Source: Luidia sarsii (Eukaryota > Echinodermata > Asteroidea > Paxillosida > Luidiidae). From it: 64,000 bases of DNA. The notes beneath the pieces are model-generated. The model saw only the letters and a program-made list of their open reading frames with translations. It searched no databases and was not told the origin of the DNA. The first letter of the stretch is position 1. Each line of letters begins with the position of its first letter. Made by a program: the position numbers and the translations under genes. Shown here in pieces: positions 51,806-62,289 of this stretch. Where the stretch lies: assembly GCA_949987565.1 (NCBI GenBank), contig OX465115.1, positions 2,809,959 through 2,873,958 on the forward strand, given 5' to 3'.

Positions 51806-54800
51806 TCACACGGGGGCGTCCGACGCCAGGCTGCCGTAGGTGGGCGCGGCCGAGTAGGAGCGTCCGTCGCGGGTGACCACCACGGCCATGGAGGTGGCGC
51901 GGGGCTTGGTCGGCGGCGGGCTCCCGCCGGGGAACTCGCCCGTGTCGTACGGCGTCAGGGAGGCTTCCCGGCGCGGCGCCGGCGTGGGACGCAGGCGGGC
52001 GGCCGCTTCGGCGGCCGCCCGCAGCGAGGAGGCCTCGCGTCGCTTGCCCTCGGCGCTGTGGTGCATTCCGTAGGTGAAGTACAGCACCATGCCTGCAGAG
52101 AAAGGCAGAGAGTCGAAGAGGAGAAAATAGAGAGAGAAGAAGATATAATACGGTATATAGAGAGAAGAAAGAGAGAGAGAAAGAAGATAGAGAGAGAAAA
52201 AGAAGATAGAGAGAGAGAAAGAAGATAGAGAAAGAAGATAGAGAAAGAAGATAGAGAGAGAAAGAAGATAGAGAATGAAGATAGAGAGAGAGAAAGAAGA
52301 TAGAGAAAGAAGATAGAGAAAGAAGATAGAGAGAGAAAGAAGATAGAGAATGAAGATAGAGAAAGAAGATAGAGAAAGAAGATAGAGAGAGAAAGAAGAT
52401 AGAGAATGAAGATAGAGAGAGAGAAAGAAGATAGAGAAAGAAGATAGAGAAAGAAGATAGAGAGAGAAAGAAGATAGAGAATGAAGATAGAGAGAGAGAA
52501 AGAAGATAGAGAAAGAAGATAGAGAAAGAAGATAGAGAAAGAAGATAGAGAGAGAAAGAAGATAGAGAATGAAGATAGAGAAAGAAGATAGAGAAAGAAG
52601 ATAGAGAGTGAAAGAAGATAGAGAATGAAGATAGAGAGAGAGAAAGAAGATAGAGGAAGAAGATAGAGAAAGAAGATAGAGAGAGAAAGAAGATAGAGAA
52701 TGAAGATAGAGAAAGAAGATAGAGAGAGAAAGAAGATAGAGAATGAAGATAGAGAGAGAGAAAGAAGATAGAGAAAGAAGATAGAGAAAGAAGATAGAGA
52801 AAGAAGATAGAGAGAGAAAGAAGATAGAGAATGAAGATAGAGAGAGAGAAAGAAGATAGAGAAAGAAGATAGAGAAAGAAGATAGAGAAAGAAGATAGAG
52901 AGAGAAAGAAGATAGAGAAAGAAGATAGAGAAAGAAGATAGAGAGAGAAAGAAGATAGAGAATGAAGATAGAGAAAGAAGATAGAGAGAGAAAGAAGATA
53001 GAGAATGAAGATAGAGAGATAGAAAGAAGATAGAGAAAGAAGATAGAGAAAGAAGATAGAAAAAAGATAGAGAGAGAGAAAGAAGATAGAGAAAGAAGAT
53101 AGAGAAAGAAGATAGAGAAAGAAGATAGAGAGAGAGAAAGAGGATAGAAAAAGAAGATAGAGAGAGAGAAAGAAAGAGAAAAGATTAACCCAGGGAGAGG
53201 GGAGAGACAGGAGAGAATGAGAGAGAGAAGAGAGAGGCACATAAGAAGAAAGAAGTGAGAGACCGACAGAGGAAGAAATCAAGAGAAAAGATGAGAGAAA
53301 GAAGAGGGGAGAGACAGAGAGGGAAATCAGGAAGAGAAAAGAGTGAGAGAACAAAGAGGGATGGACAGGGGGAAAGAGGGATGATAAAAAGACGATAGCC
53401 AAGTTAACCCAGATGCATCTAGCATAGACCTAGACAATGCACTGTGAGATGTACAAGTGCATGTGCCCAAGGGTGAATAGTTTGTGCACCTCCTCTTGTC
53501 TCCATCGTACATCTTTTCTTTCCTCGGGGAACTGCAGCAACATTACATCTTACAATCTTGTGTGGTTGAGGAGGAACAATGCAAATGGTTTGAAAAAAGA
53601 CCAAAATGGAAAATTGAAAAATATCGACATGAAAATTTATCCTGCTTATTCTAGTTCCCCCGTGAGGTAATATTATATTGCAACATCTTGGGAGCATTAT
53701 GAAATATCCCGGTCACTTTGTACGCCACTGTGATTCACGATCAGTCTAAGCAGTGTGAACGCCGTGCTGAGTAGCAGTTGGTCTTGGTGATGGCCATTGC
53801 GTAACGCATTCACAGGTAGCTGCCATTCACTACCGTATAATGTCCGATATCTGCGCACTTTGAACGCCTACGTATCTGACGGCACACGCGTGGTATCTGG
53901 GTTTTCGGCCGATGCACGTGCCCACTTCCCAGCGATATGAAAAAACAAACAAAAAAACGGTCATGAAAGTGAAAAAGTCAGGGTAGAAAAAAAAACAGCG
54001 GGTGGCGGTGGGTCTTATCGCCGGGTTTACTAGCCGTTGGTGTGGGCCTGGTGTGGCTCGGTCCCCGGTCGGGTCAGTTCGGTACCGTGTCAATACGTTT
54101 CCAGCGTAGAGTCTCCGTAAACGTGGGTTAATATTGGATAGGCAATGTGGTCACTGATAATAGTTTGTATATATAAAAATAGGGAGCCAAAGGACATTTC
54201 GTCATGTTAGTAATAGCCGAATGTTCGGTATATCGTCGTTCGTCACAGCGACGGTTTTTTTTGTACACCTCTGAAGGGCAGGGATACCGAAAACAGTTGA
54301 TCAATTAATCAATCAATCAATCAGTCAATCAATTGTTCAATCAACCTATCCATCAATTCATCAGGTACAGGCAGCACGCAACACGGTAGCATTTCAGTAT
54401 CGTACCATGGAGGAAGGACCTCCATGATCATACCCACAGTGGAGTTTGAGGACCAACGGTAATCTGGGAGAGTGTCCACGCACGTTGGTGATGACTGAAT
54501 AGCTCACTATATCGCAGCGTCAGTTCAGTATGCAATCACGTACACCTGTATTTGGGTCAGCGGAATGTGTGAGCGTGAGTGGATCTGTCATTGAAGCGAT
54601 GACCTTCCTTTGGGCGAGATTCCACTGAGACCGGCCCGATGCCAAAAAAGCGCAGAGTTCCTCTGCACTGCGTGCACCCACACCTCCAACTAATTAAATG
54701 TCCTCCCCAAATTAAAGTTCATGCCTTTGTGATTCTGGGGGTTTCGACGACACGTAGACTTATTGCAGCGCAAATAAAAAACGCAGTGGCTGTTGTTACG

Positions 54801-57800
54801 GCAGTCGTCCGTGTGGTTCCCTGACTTGATTGTATTTCTTCAGCATTGCAGGCTGGTTGAACCAGTCTATTAGCTGATAGTCTGGTTCCAAGAGCTAAAC
54901 ATCCTGACAAATACTGTGAAGTCAGGGAACCACACGGACGACTGCCGTAACAACAGCCACTGCGAATAAAAAAAACATTCAGGTGATGGCCAGCCAATGA
55001 TCAACATATTATAATTACTGAAATCAGTGGGCGAAACACGTCCAACAGCGATACAAAACAAAATAATCAAATTACGATTGTTAATCCGGATTAATTGAGA
55101 AGAATTTTAGATTGATTACCCGACAGATGTTCATGCTAAAAATTTGTGGAGGTAGCCTTCAGGTTACCAAGAGAAATCTGCCTCAGGTGGGTTAGACCGT
55201 TAGTGTTGTTTTCGCTATAAAGTTTCCATTTTCAAAAACCACACATCTTTGTTGTACACTTTGGTACATGGGCCTTATCCTACCACACTGCATCAGCGGG
55301 TGCATGATCATAATATACCACAGAATACCACAAGCGTTTTGTGTGTGTGCGTGTGTAAGAGGACTGTATACCGCAGCATACCACATGAGAAACCATGCGT
55401 GGTAAATTGTGAAGAACGGCATTCGTCTCATTCAGGGGGTTACAGTCGTGTCACGCTTTGCCTGTACGGGAGGTGATCGTCGTTCCACCTATCCCCGACT
55501 CACCTATCAGGGTCCAGATGAGGAACTCCAGCCAAGCCAAGGAGTCGAACCTAACCATGAGGACCACATTGCATAGGAGACTAAACAAAGGCAAGAATGG
55601 CATGAACGGCACCTAGGAAAGAAAGAGAGAGAGAGAGAGGGGGGGGGGGTGAAAAGGTGGAACGTGAAATGGACGGTGTAAAACATAAAGAGTTTTGATC
55701 CTAGCAGGACCATTCTAAAATGCACATATCTAAGAGATACAAGACCCAGGCAGCTCAGATTTCCTATATTTTTCTGAGTGCAAGAAAAACCAAGCAAAAG
55801 ATATTATGCTCTTTATTGGGGAATTCCTTTATTGCCATCCCATGGCGAAAAACAAACACAGTGGCTGTTGTTACGGCAGTCGTCCGTGTGGTTCCCTGAC
55901 TTCACAGTATTTGTCAGGATCTTTAGCTGTTGGAACCAGACTATCAGCTAATAGACTGGTTCAACCAGCCTGCAATGCTGACGAAATACAATCAAGTCAG
56001 GGAACCACACGGAAGACTGCCGTAACAACAGCCACTGCGAAAAACAAATGTTCCTACTTTCCCTATACATGTGTGTACATCCAATGTCTCTTAGATGACA
56101 AGGATGGACATCCCCAAGGCAAGGCTCTCACCAGACTCGCTTGAATGGAGAAACTTTGAGGTCGCCTGCGATATAAAACGTACGAAATTGCAAGGGGGAG
56201 CCAAAGCCTATAAGCCTTCGTTTCATAAAGGGCCTATTGTGTGCTTATGTATTCGTGTGACTTGCCAATGCGGAGACTGTCTCGGTCTTGTGATTGACAC
56301 TTGAGGCTGGGATCTAGAGCGAGGCGTGGAAAGATGTTCACCGGCAACCCGAGCAACCGGAACCCCGCTAGCTCACCTTGAACGGAATGCCTTCCTTGTA
56401 CTGCGGCAGCACGAAGAGGGGCCAACAGGCGATGAGGGCCAGACCGGCGCTGAAGGCCACCCCGAACACCACGGCCCCGTCCATGGCCTGCAGCTCGTCC
56501 ATCTTGAAGGTCAGCAGCGCCACGGCCGTGAACTCGAACAGGAGGTGGAGGGTGAGCGAGGCGATGACGGTGGGCGTCGGGTGCCGGTGGATCCACCGTC
56601 GCCTGGAGGACGAAGAGCCCGCGGATGAGGAGGAGGACGAGCCGGATAGGGAGCCGGCGTTGGACGGGCTACCGCCGGCCAGGAGAGGGGCCTTCTCCCC
56701 GGCACGGCCGTTGCTGCGACGCGGCGGGGACTTCCCCGTCGTCTTCTTCTTGACCAGGCGGCGCGGGTACTCGCCCGAGAGCTCCGTGTCGGCCTCCTGC
56801 TCGCCGTCGAGGTCGGGCTGGTGGTCCCGGGGCCCGCCCGCCTCGCTGCTGCCCGTCTGGCTGCCCTCCAGGGCCGCGTAGCCGGCGGTGAGCGGCGGCC
56901 GGTAGCGGAGGATGACGGCGGCCATCCCCACGATGACGAACTCCACGAAGGCCACCAGCGAGAGGAACTGGATGATGACCATGAACTCGACCAGGACGCT
57001 GACCACGGCGGTGAGGACGGCGCCGCAGGCGGTGGCCACTAGCGGGGTCTGGGTGCGCTCGTTGGTACGGGCAAGGAAGGCCGGCAGGAGGCCGTCCCGA
57101 GCCACGACGTAGATGCTGCGAGCCAGGCAGAAGGCGCAGTTGATGATCCCCCCGGTCATGCTACCCAGCGCCCCGACTGCCACCAGGTACTTCATCCAGT
57201 TGACGCCCACCGCCTCGAAGGCCGTCACGAAGGGCGAGCCCGGGTTGATGTCGTGGTAGTCGGCAAGGATGCTGATGGAGAAGGCGCCGGCCACGTAGCA
57301 GAGGATGGAGGCGGAGAAGGCGGCGATGATGCCCACGGGCAGGCCCCGGCTCGGGTCCTTGGCCTCCTCGGCGCTGAAGGCGATGGCCTCGAAGCCGCAG
57401 TAGCCCGTGAAGCAGGCGGCCGCGCCGGTCATGACCCCGCCCAGGCCCGTCGGGAAGAACCCGTGGCGGGTCAGCAGCGAGAAGTCGGCGTGGATCAGGG
57501 CGAAGACCACCACCAGGCCGATGGTGGCGATGTTAATGAAGACGAAGACCATGTTGGCCTTGGCCGAGACCTCGGTGCCGGCCGCCACCAGGACGCAGGC
57601 GAACAGGGTGATCAGGCCGGCCACCAGGTCCGGGTAGGCCGCCACCACGGGCACGCTCCACTCCTGGCCGTTCAGGATGTAGGCCACGGTGTAGTTGCGC
57701 ACGTGGTCGCCGATGACGTCGTCGAAGTAGGCGCTCCAACCGCGGGAGACCAGCGCCGTGGCGAAGATGCGGACGACCACGGCGTTCCAGCCGATCATGA

Positions 57801-58134
57801 AGGCCATCATCTCGCCCAGGGTCACGTAGGTGTACAGGTAGGAGGCGCCCGTCTCCGGCAGCTGGGTGGCGCACTCCAGGTAGCAGAGAGCGGCCATGAA
57901 GGCCACCAGGCCGGACAGGAGGAAGGAGAGCATGCCGGCCGGGCCGGCCATCTCACCGGCCACCTCGCCGGTCAGCACGTACACGCCCGAGCCCAGCATG
58001 CAGCCGATGCCGATGAAGGCCAGGTCCAGCGAGGAGAGGCATCGCTGCAGCGGGGTGGACCGCAGGTCGGTGGCCACCACCTTGGTGCGCACGATGTTGT
58101 CACGGATCTGCCCGCAGCAGCCGGCGTCCGCCAT
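51806..58134 (-). CDS. Divergent CAT-like amino acid transporter (SLC7A family), 3 coding exons, complete
   Basis: Three minus-strand exons join in frame to 717 aa: 56377-58134 (586 codons uninterrupted), 55504-55612, and 51806-52092 ending in TGA. The start ATG lies in an ideal ACCATGG context. Family features are GCMLGSGVYVLTG (TM1), YTYVTLGEMMAFMIGWN (Glu108 aligned with CAT-1 Glu107), a glycosylation site NYT at Asn147, GGVMTGAAACF, SAEEAKDPSRGLPVG, ARSIYVVARDGLLP and the terminal VPFMPFLPLFSLL and YFTYGMHHS. It departs from the family at the usually conserved GARVPKTGSAY stretch, which here reads CATQLPETGASY, so substrate preference is uncertain. A long hydrophilic loop (about residues 411-520) is Ser-rich, basic, and contains EKAPLL (480-485), an acidic-dileucine-type motif. 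The coding sequence is strongly GC-rich at third positions. It is a tandem paralog of the gene at 35-46 kb, same strand, 6 kb apart. Confidence 0.92.
52110..53370 (+). repeat. 1.25-kb AGAAAGAAGATAGAG satellite-like tract in intron 2 of the 3-exon transporter gene
   Basis: Units such as GAGAAAGAAGATA and GAATGAAGATA recur in a changing higher-order pattern up to about 53180, then ordinary purine-rich sequence. It begins about 20 bp from the acceptor of the terminal exon, where the sense strand is (TCTTCTTTCTC)n. The 536-aa frame across it fuses repeat to the real exon and is not a protein. Confidence 0.92.
54782..54964. mobile_element. 183-bp double-hairpin MITE, copy B, in intron 2 of the 3-exon transporter gene
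   Basis: Same length and arms as copy A. Flanked by a perfect 9-bp AATAAAAAA duplication (54773-54781 and 54965-54973), though the A-rich sequence makes the exact edge a little uncertain. Confidence 0.87.
55857..56039. mobile_element. 183-bp double-hairpin MITE, copy C, in intron 1 of the 3-exon transporter gene
   Basis: Starts CACAGTGG (one change) and ends CCACTGCG. Flanked by a perfect 9-bp AAAAACAAA duplication (55848-55856 and 56040-56048). Long terminal inverted repeats with 9-bp duplications fit Mutator-like elements. Confidence 0.88.
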
Positions 58135-58643
58135 GGTCTTGATCCTCCTCTCCGGCTCTCGGCTCCCCCCTTTTAATTACCACGAGGACTCGGGTACCGG
58201 GTGCGGCTACAACCGTACACTGACCCGCTCCTCGTCTGCGCGAGCTCTCGACCACAGCTCGGCGGGGAAATGTCGACCCGTTACCCCGCCTGGCGTTGAC
58301 CGGACGGCACGGTGACGAAACAGGCTCTGCGCGACTTAGTAGCGCGTTCTTTTTCACCCCACTCTTTTACCACCTGCGATAGTGCTCCCGCCTCGGAAGC
58401 GTACCCCTTGAATGCCGCAGCAAAAAGCGCCGACGCTCACGGTCCCACAGCAGGCGTGCATTCCACGCTCTGGCCCATTCAGCAGAGGTGACGTCATCTA
58501 GTGATCGGCCGGTGTGCCCTGACTGCGCAGATAAATCGCCGTGGTTCTCTCCAGTGCATTTTTCAACGCAGGCCGAATGCATTACACGATACGCGCCACA
58601 GACAGCGCACCAAAGCCATGTGTCAACACATTTCGGTGTACGT
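58135..58643 (-). promoter_or_regulatory. Presumed 5' flank/promoter of the 3-exon transporter gene
   Basis: About 510 bp of GC-rich sequence between the start codon and the transposon end. TAATTAAAA on the minus strand about 40 bp from the ATG is the only TATA-like motif, too close to the ATG to be convincing. Assigned by position. Confidence 0.35.
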
Positions 58644-58669
58644 GTAATAGGGGTTATGCGTTGACGTCA
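58644..58669 (+). repeat. Left terminal inverted repeat of the 3.3-kb transposon
   Basis: Reads GTAATAGGGGTTATGCG and then TTGACGTCA. It pairs with 61947-61973 read on the other strand. Confidence 0.8.
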
Positions 58670-58917
58670 TCACACGCTTGACGACCAATAGCGACGCCAT
58701 CTTAGAGGGCAAGCGCTTTGCACGCAACCGGCGTGTGTACATGTACATGTACAGTGTACAGTATATATGTACAGTATGTACACGTACAATATACTGTACA
58801 CATAAAACACTGCATGTCGTATACAGCGTAGTATACGTACGTGTGCGAGCGTCGGGGAAATTTCACATCGTTTTCGTCTCGAAATTCGCCCGGTGTTGTT
58901 TGGAAATCAGTACAGAC

Positions 58918-59139
58918 ATGACAGCCCAGTTGTCAGCGTACGTTGAAGCACTTTCTGGTGCAGCCAAAGCCAGTTATTTGGAAAAGTTGTCACTGTGCGA
59001 GCTACGGGAAGATCCCTACTGCATCGATGCTACACGTTTGGAGGCTGAGCCGTCGGTGATTCCAAATGTGAAATGGAATGACATGTACTTGTACATGATT
59101 TCCACACCAAGTCAACACACAAAGGAAGAAATGCAATAA
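58918..59139 (+). pseudogene. N-terminal remnant resembling YqaJ-nuclease-type protein of the same transposon
   Basis: A 73-aa open frame starts at ATG 58918 and ends TAA 59137-59139. Its sequence (LEKLSLCELREDPYCIDAT, IPNVKWNDMYLYMIS, TPSQHTKEEMQ) resembles from memory the N-terminus of animal YqaJ-domain proteins, which continue into a tyrosine-rich GWV block and a lambda-exonuclease-like nuclease. Here it stops immediately, and no nuclease core follows before the convergent transposase at 59573. It lies inside the inverted repeats of the 3.3-kb transposon, in opposite orientation to the transposase. The simplest reading is that the second gene of a two-gene element was lost by internal deletion; a spliced exon further away is excluded within the element by lack of space. 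Confidence 0.5.
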
Positions 59140-59411
59140 TTTGATCTTGCAAAATAATGTAGTTTTTCTCAAGAACAGGGCCTACAGGCATCAAGTAGGA
59201 TGTTTGCATTATCTGTTTAATGTAATCATTGAAATGCATTAAAATTTGTTATTTTGAGGAGCACATTGCTCATATTCATCATTTTTTAAGACAGAAAATG
59301 CACCGGGTCCTATTTTAATATGGTGAGCCATTATAAACTAGTACAATTCATGTATAATTAATGATGTACACTGTACACAGATACAAATTGATATCAAACT
59401 AGTTTTGAGGT

Positions 59412-59417
59412 TTTATT
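59412..59417 (-). terminator. Possible polyadenylation signal of the transposase gene
   Basis: AATAAA on the minus strand, about 156 bp past the transposase stop codon. Confidence 0.4.
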
Positions 59418-59572
59418 TCTTCAAAGGTCATATTGTTTTCTATTGCATGTTGGCTTCAATTTTTATATACTGTACAGCTGTACATTGTAATAACACAGGT
59501 ACATGTATTACGGTTATAATTCTGGTGTCACATCCCAGGGTGCATTCCTTATTTAGTTTCAACGTCATGATT

Positions 59573-61784
59573 TTAATCAAGAGGAACCACTCCTGGGCAC
59601 ATGTTCACAAAAGCACAAGCAACATGAACAATTTTGTTTACAGTCACCTCTGGAGAATTTTTGTCATTAACTAGTGTAATTGGGATACGGCTTTGGAGAA
59701 TTGTGTACTTCTGTTTAACCATTCCGATTACCCGTTCAACATGAATTCTTACACATGACAGTTCCCTACTCCAATCAACGTCAACTTTTTCAAGTTGCTT
59801 TTTACCACATGTGAATGGGGGCACTTTCACCTCAGCCATTGCCATTCCGCAGTAGTCATTTACAAAAAATCCCCTATCACCTATAACAAGATCACCTGGT
59901 AAAAGTTTGTCTACGAGGCCACTGTTCTGTGTGATATTCGTATCTGAAGCACGCCCTCCCCAGCAATTACTTAAAAAACAAATGGAACCTTGTGGTGTAA
60001 TACCAATCAGAAACTTGAGTGTGGAATGGTGTTTGTAGTTACTCCAAACTTGAGCTCTTGCCAGTAAATCCGAGGGCTGTTCAATAAAAACTTCAGTACA
60101 GTCAATAATAACAGCACATTTTCCAAAAAAACGTCTGAATGACCTTGGCATGCTCTTGCGCAAAGCATCGCGACTAGGCCAGTGAATAAGGGACTGTGTC
60201 TTAACAAACATAATGTCTAGAATACGGTGAAAATTTCTCGAAACCGTTGATTGATTCACTCCAAATCTATATGCCAAATCATCATCAGCGAGGTTCAAAC
60301 GCAGTTTCATGAAAAACATTAACACCTTATGAAACTGGGACAGTTTTCTACAACCTGGAAGGGCACCTAGTATCAGTGCAAAAAGGGCAGAGAACACGCC
60401 CCATGAAGGAAGCCCTGTGTAGAACTTAATCTTCGCATCATCTTTGAAGTCCTCTTCTAGCAGACCCGTTTGATTCACCCTTTCCTCCAGCTCACGAACC
60501 TGGCCCCTCAGAGCAATATTGTCTCTTTCGAGTTGCTGGATTTGTTGTTCAAATGAACTGATGTAATCTGATGACAGTTCTGTTTGAGCCTCGACTCCTG
60601 ATGGCTCTGCGTAGGTGTTCTGTTCCTGCTCTGGGTTGTCGGCACTTTGGCGCCGTTTGTGAAGCTCAAGTAGTATTGAAGCTGTCGCCACATCATCTGC
60701 CTTTCTTTTACGCTGAGCCAGTCGTTCAAAACGTCCAGGTGCTCCCTCGTGTCTTGAGTACCCCATGTTTTGAGTAGGAGACCAATCAGGATTGTTGGTG
60801 TCATGAAGGTAAGCTGGCTTTCCTGCGTGAAAATTTTGAAAATGTTTTAGAGGACATACAATTTGTGCAGGGGTCGATATTATGAAACTCATAAATTTCG
60901 GTCAATTATATATGTGACCAGGCACAGCGACATGAGGAATATCACAACAAAACACTTTTCCAGTAAACAATGCCTGAAGTCAAAGTATCTTCTCAATTCG
61001 GTTAAAAATCAATTATTTTTTTTGCATTTTTGGAAAGTTAGTGTATTGGAGGATGTTATGTTCAACTTCAAAGGATTTTTCCGAAATCCGTCTCTAAATG
61101 TTGAAAAAAACGAGTGTTTGTGTACTGTTTTCATGAAAATGTAAAGTTCCTGCCTTTTTGAATGGCCACTTTCGAGGAGTTAGACTGGTGCTGCTATATT
61201 GTGTCTGGTGCCAAATGAACAAGCGAAGTCCCCTTGTAGTTGTACTATTTACAACAAAGTTCATATGGAAATAAATTTGATATTATTTGAAAGCTAATGG
61301 TATACTCTTTCACATCATTAGGAAATCTCAAAATCTCAAAAGTGGGGGTTATTCCTCATTATGCTGTGCCGGGTCACATAATTATAAGATGTTGTAACTG
61401 TAGATGACTGGCGATGAACCAAAGCCATACGGTCTGTCACATCTGCGATGGGTTATCCATCTTTACTTGAGTTACGATGGATTGTAAAATCGGCTCCAGG
61501 TTTAATAGCGCATGAGTAGGGTTCGTCTAATTTTCATTTTTGTATGAGAAAGCCTCATTATAAAGCCTACCTTGAATAAAGTGTACGGAGCACACCCGCG
61601 ACGATTTGGAAGGTACCCATCCGTCACGCTTGATGTTAGCGATCCATTTCTCTCGCCGTTCTTTCGAAAGTTTCGCCGAGTGCTCACCGTGGTGAAGTAA
61701 AACAGTGGGAATGCAGAAAAAGGACACTCCTTTGTCTCGGTTACTGCGGTTGCCACAGCCGACGACGCAACAGAAATTCACCAT
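59573..61784 (-). CDS. THAP-DDE4 transposase of an ISL2EU-like DNA transposon, two exons, apparently intact
   Basis: Exon 1 (61571-61784) encodes a THAP zinc finger: C6, C10, C65, H68, with P26 and W47 in place. Exon 2 (59573-60822) joins in phase (CAAG/GTAGGC donor, CGCAG/GA acceptor) so that VHFIQ runs into GKPAYLHDTNNPDWSP, which is the usual continuation of THAP transposases. The joined protein is 487 aa. Residues about 155-190 look coiled-coil; about 232-275 (LSQFHKVLMF to VNQSTVSRNFHRIL) form a helix-turn-helix; the DDE nuclease core follows with D312 (IIDCTEV), D387 (VIGDRGFF) and E434 (HVERVIGM). All three catalytic acids are present, so it may be active or recently active. An AATAAA lies about 156 bp past the stop. 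A 464-bp MITE sits in the 748-bp intron. Family naming as ISL2EU is from domain make-up and the neighbouring YqaJ-like fragment, not a search. Confidence 0.88.
60914..61377 (+). mobile_element. ~465-bp MITE, copy 6, nested in the transposase intron
   Basis: Starts GTGACCAGGCACAG (one change) and ends CTGTGCCGGGTCAC. The flanks are AT-rich (ATAT left, ATAA right), so the duplication is imperfect. It lies wholly between the THAP exon and the catalytic exon, so it postdates insertion of the 3.3-kb element here or travelled inside it. Confidence 0.88.
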
Positions 61785-61946
61785 TTTCGGACGTTTTCGC
61801 AGCTACACTCACGATGAAAACGAAGGACGCTATGTGCATGTACTATGCATGTACACACACGTACTCGTACGAACGCGTACTACACTCTGTTGCTAGCCTC
61901 TGGCTTGTCCTCTGAGAGAGGGCGCCCTTCAGTTACTAAGTATGTC

Positions 61947-61973
61947 TGACGTCATACGCATAACCTCTATTAC
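61947..61973 (-). repeat. Right terminal inverted repeat of the 3.3-kb transposon
   Basis: On the minus strand it reads GTAATAGAGGTTATGCG and then TATGACGTCA, which differs from the left end by one base change and one inserted A. Confidence 0.8.
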
Positions 61974-62289
61974 CGATTACAAGAGCCATGGGTGTAGGCG
62001 GGGTTTTTTGGGGGGGAGGGCTGGGTGTTAAGACGATCGGCGTCGGGTTAGGATCAATGGCTCCCACTTCATGAACTGGCGTAAACCACTGATTACCCAT
62101 GCCGACTCTCTTTTCAGTATGTTTGCTCAGAAATCATTACGCAGCGCGACGATTGTGAACGCCCCTTTGTGGTTGCGTTCACCGCAGCGGATTATGACGA
62201 CTCTTGCTCAATGCTTTATCTAACCTTGGAGGAATAAGGAGAGATCTAACCTAGGATTCCCAAGCTCAGCAAGAAATTGGAGCCAGAGC
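61974..62289. other. No gene seen
   Basis: Unique sequence right of the 3.3-kb transposon. Confidence 0.45.

Larger units (their letters stand above)
58644..61973. mobile_element. 3.3-kb DNA transposon (ISL2EU-like, THAP/DDE4) with terminal inverted repeats
   Basis: The left end GTAATAGGGGTTATGCG plus TTGACGTCA (58644-58669) is matched in inverted orientation at the right end (61947-61973), with one mismatch and one inserted base over about 27 bp. Because TA is a palindrome, the real ends may be 58647 and 61970 flanked by a TA duplication. It holds the transposase gene (minus) and a YqaJ-like remnant (plus), pointing at each other. A TGTACA-rich stretch lies at 58737-58800. A MITE (60914-61377) is nested in it. 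The left end is about 510 bp upstream of the start codon of the 717-aa transporter gene. Confidence 0.85.

Noticed and set aside
51792..53402. Minus-strand frames of 536 and 478 aa
   Set aside because: They are the terminal transporter exon (51806-52092) read through into the AGAAAGAAGATAG tract. A clear acceptor at 52093-52094 shows where the exon begins.
56377..58134. The large exon as a processed retrogene
   Set aside because: A simple retrocopy would lack all introns. The two 3' introns remain in place and the whole frame is intact.
57253..58176. Plus-strand frame of 307 aa
   Set aside because: Antisense shadow of the GC-rich first exon of the transporter. No domain and no splice support.
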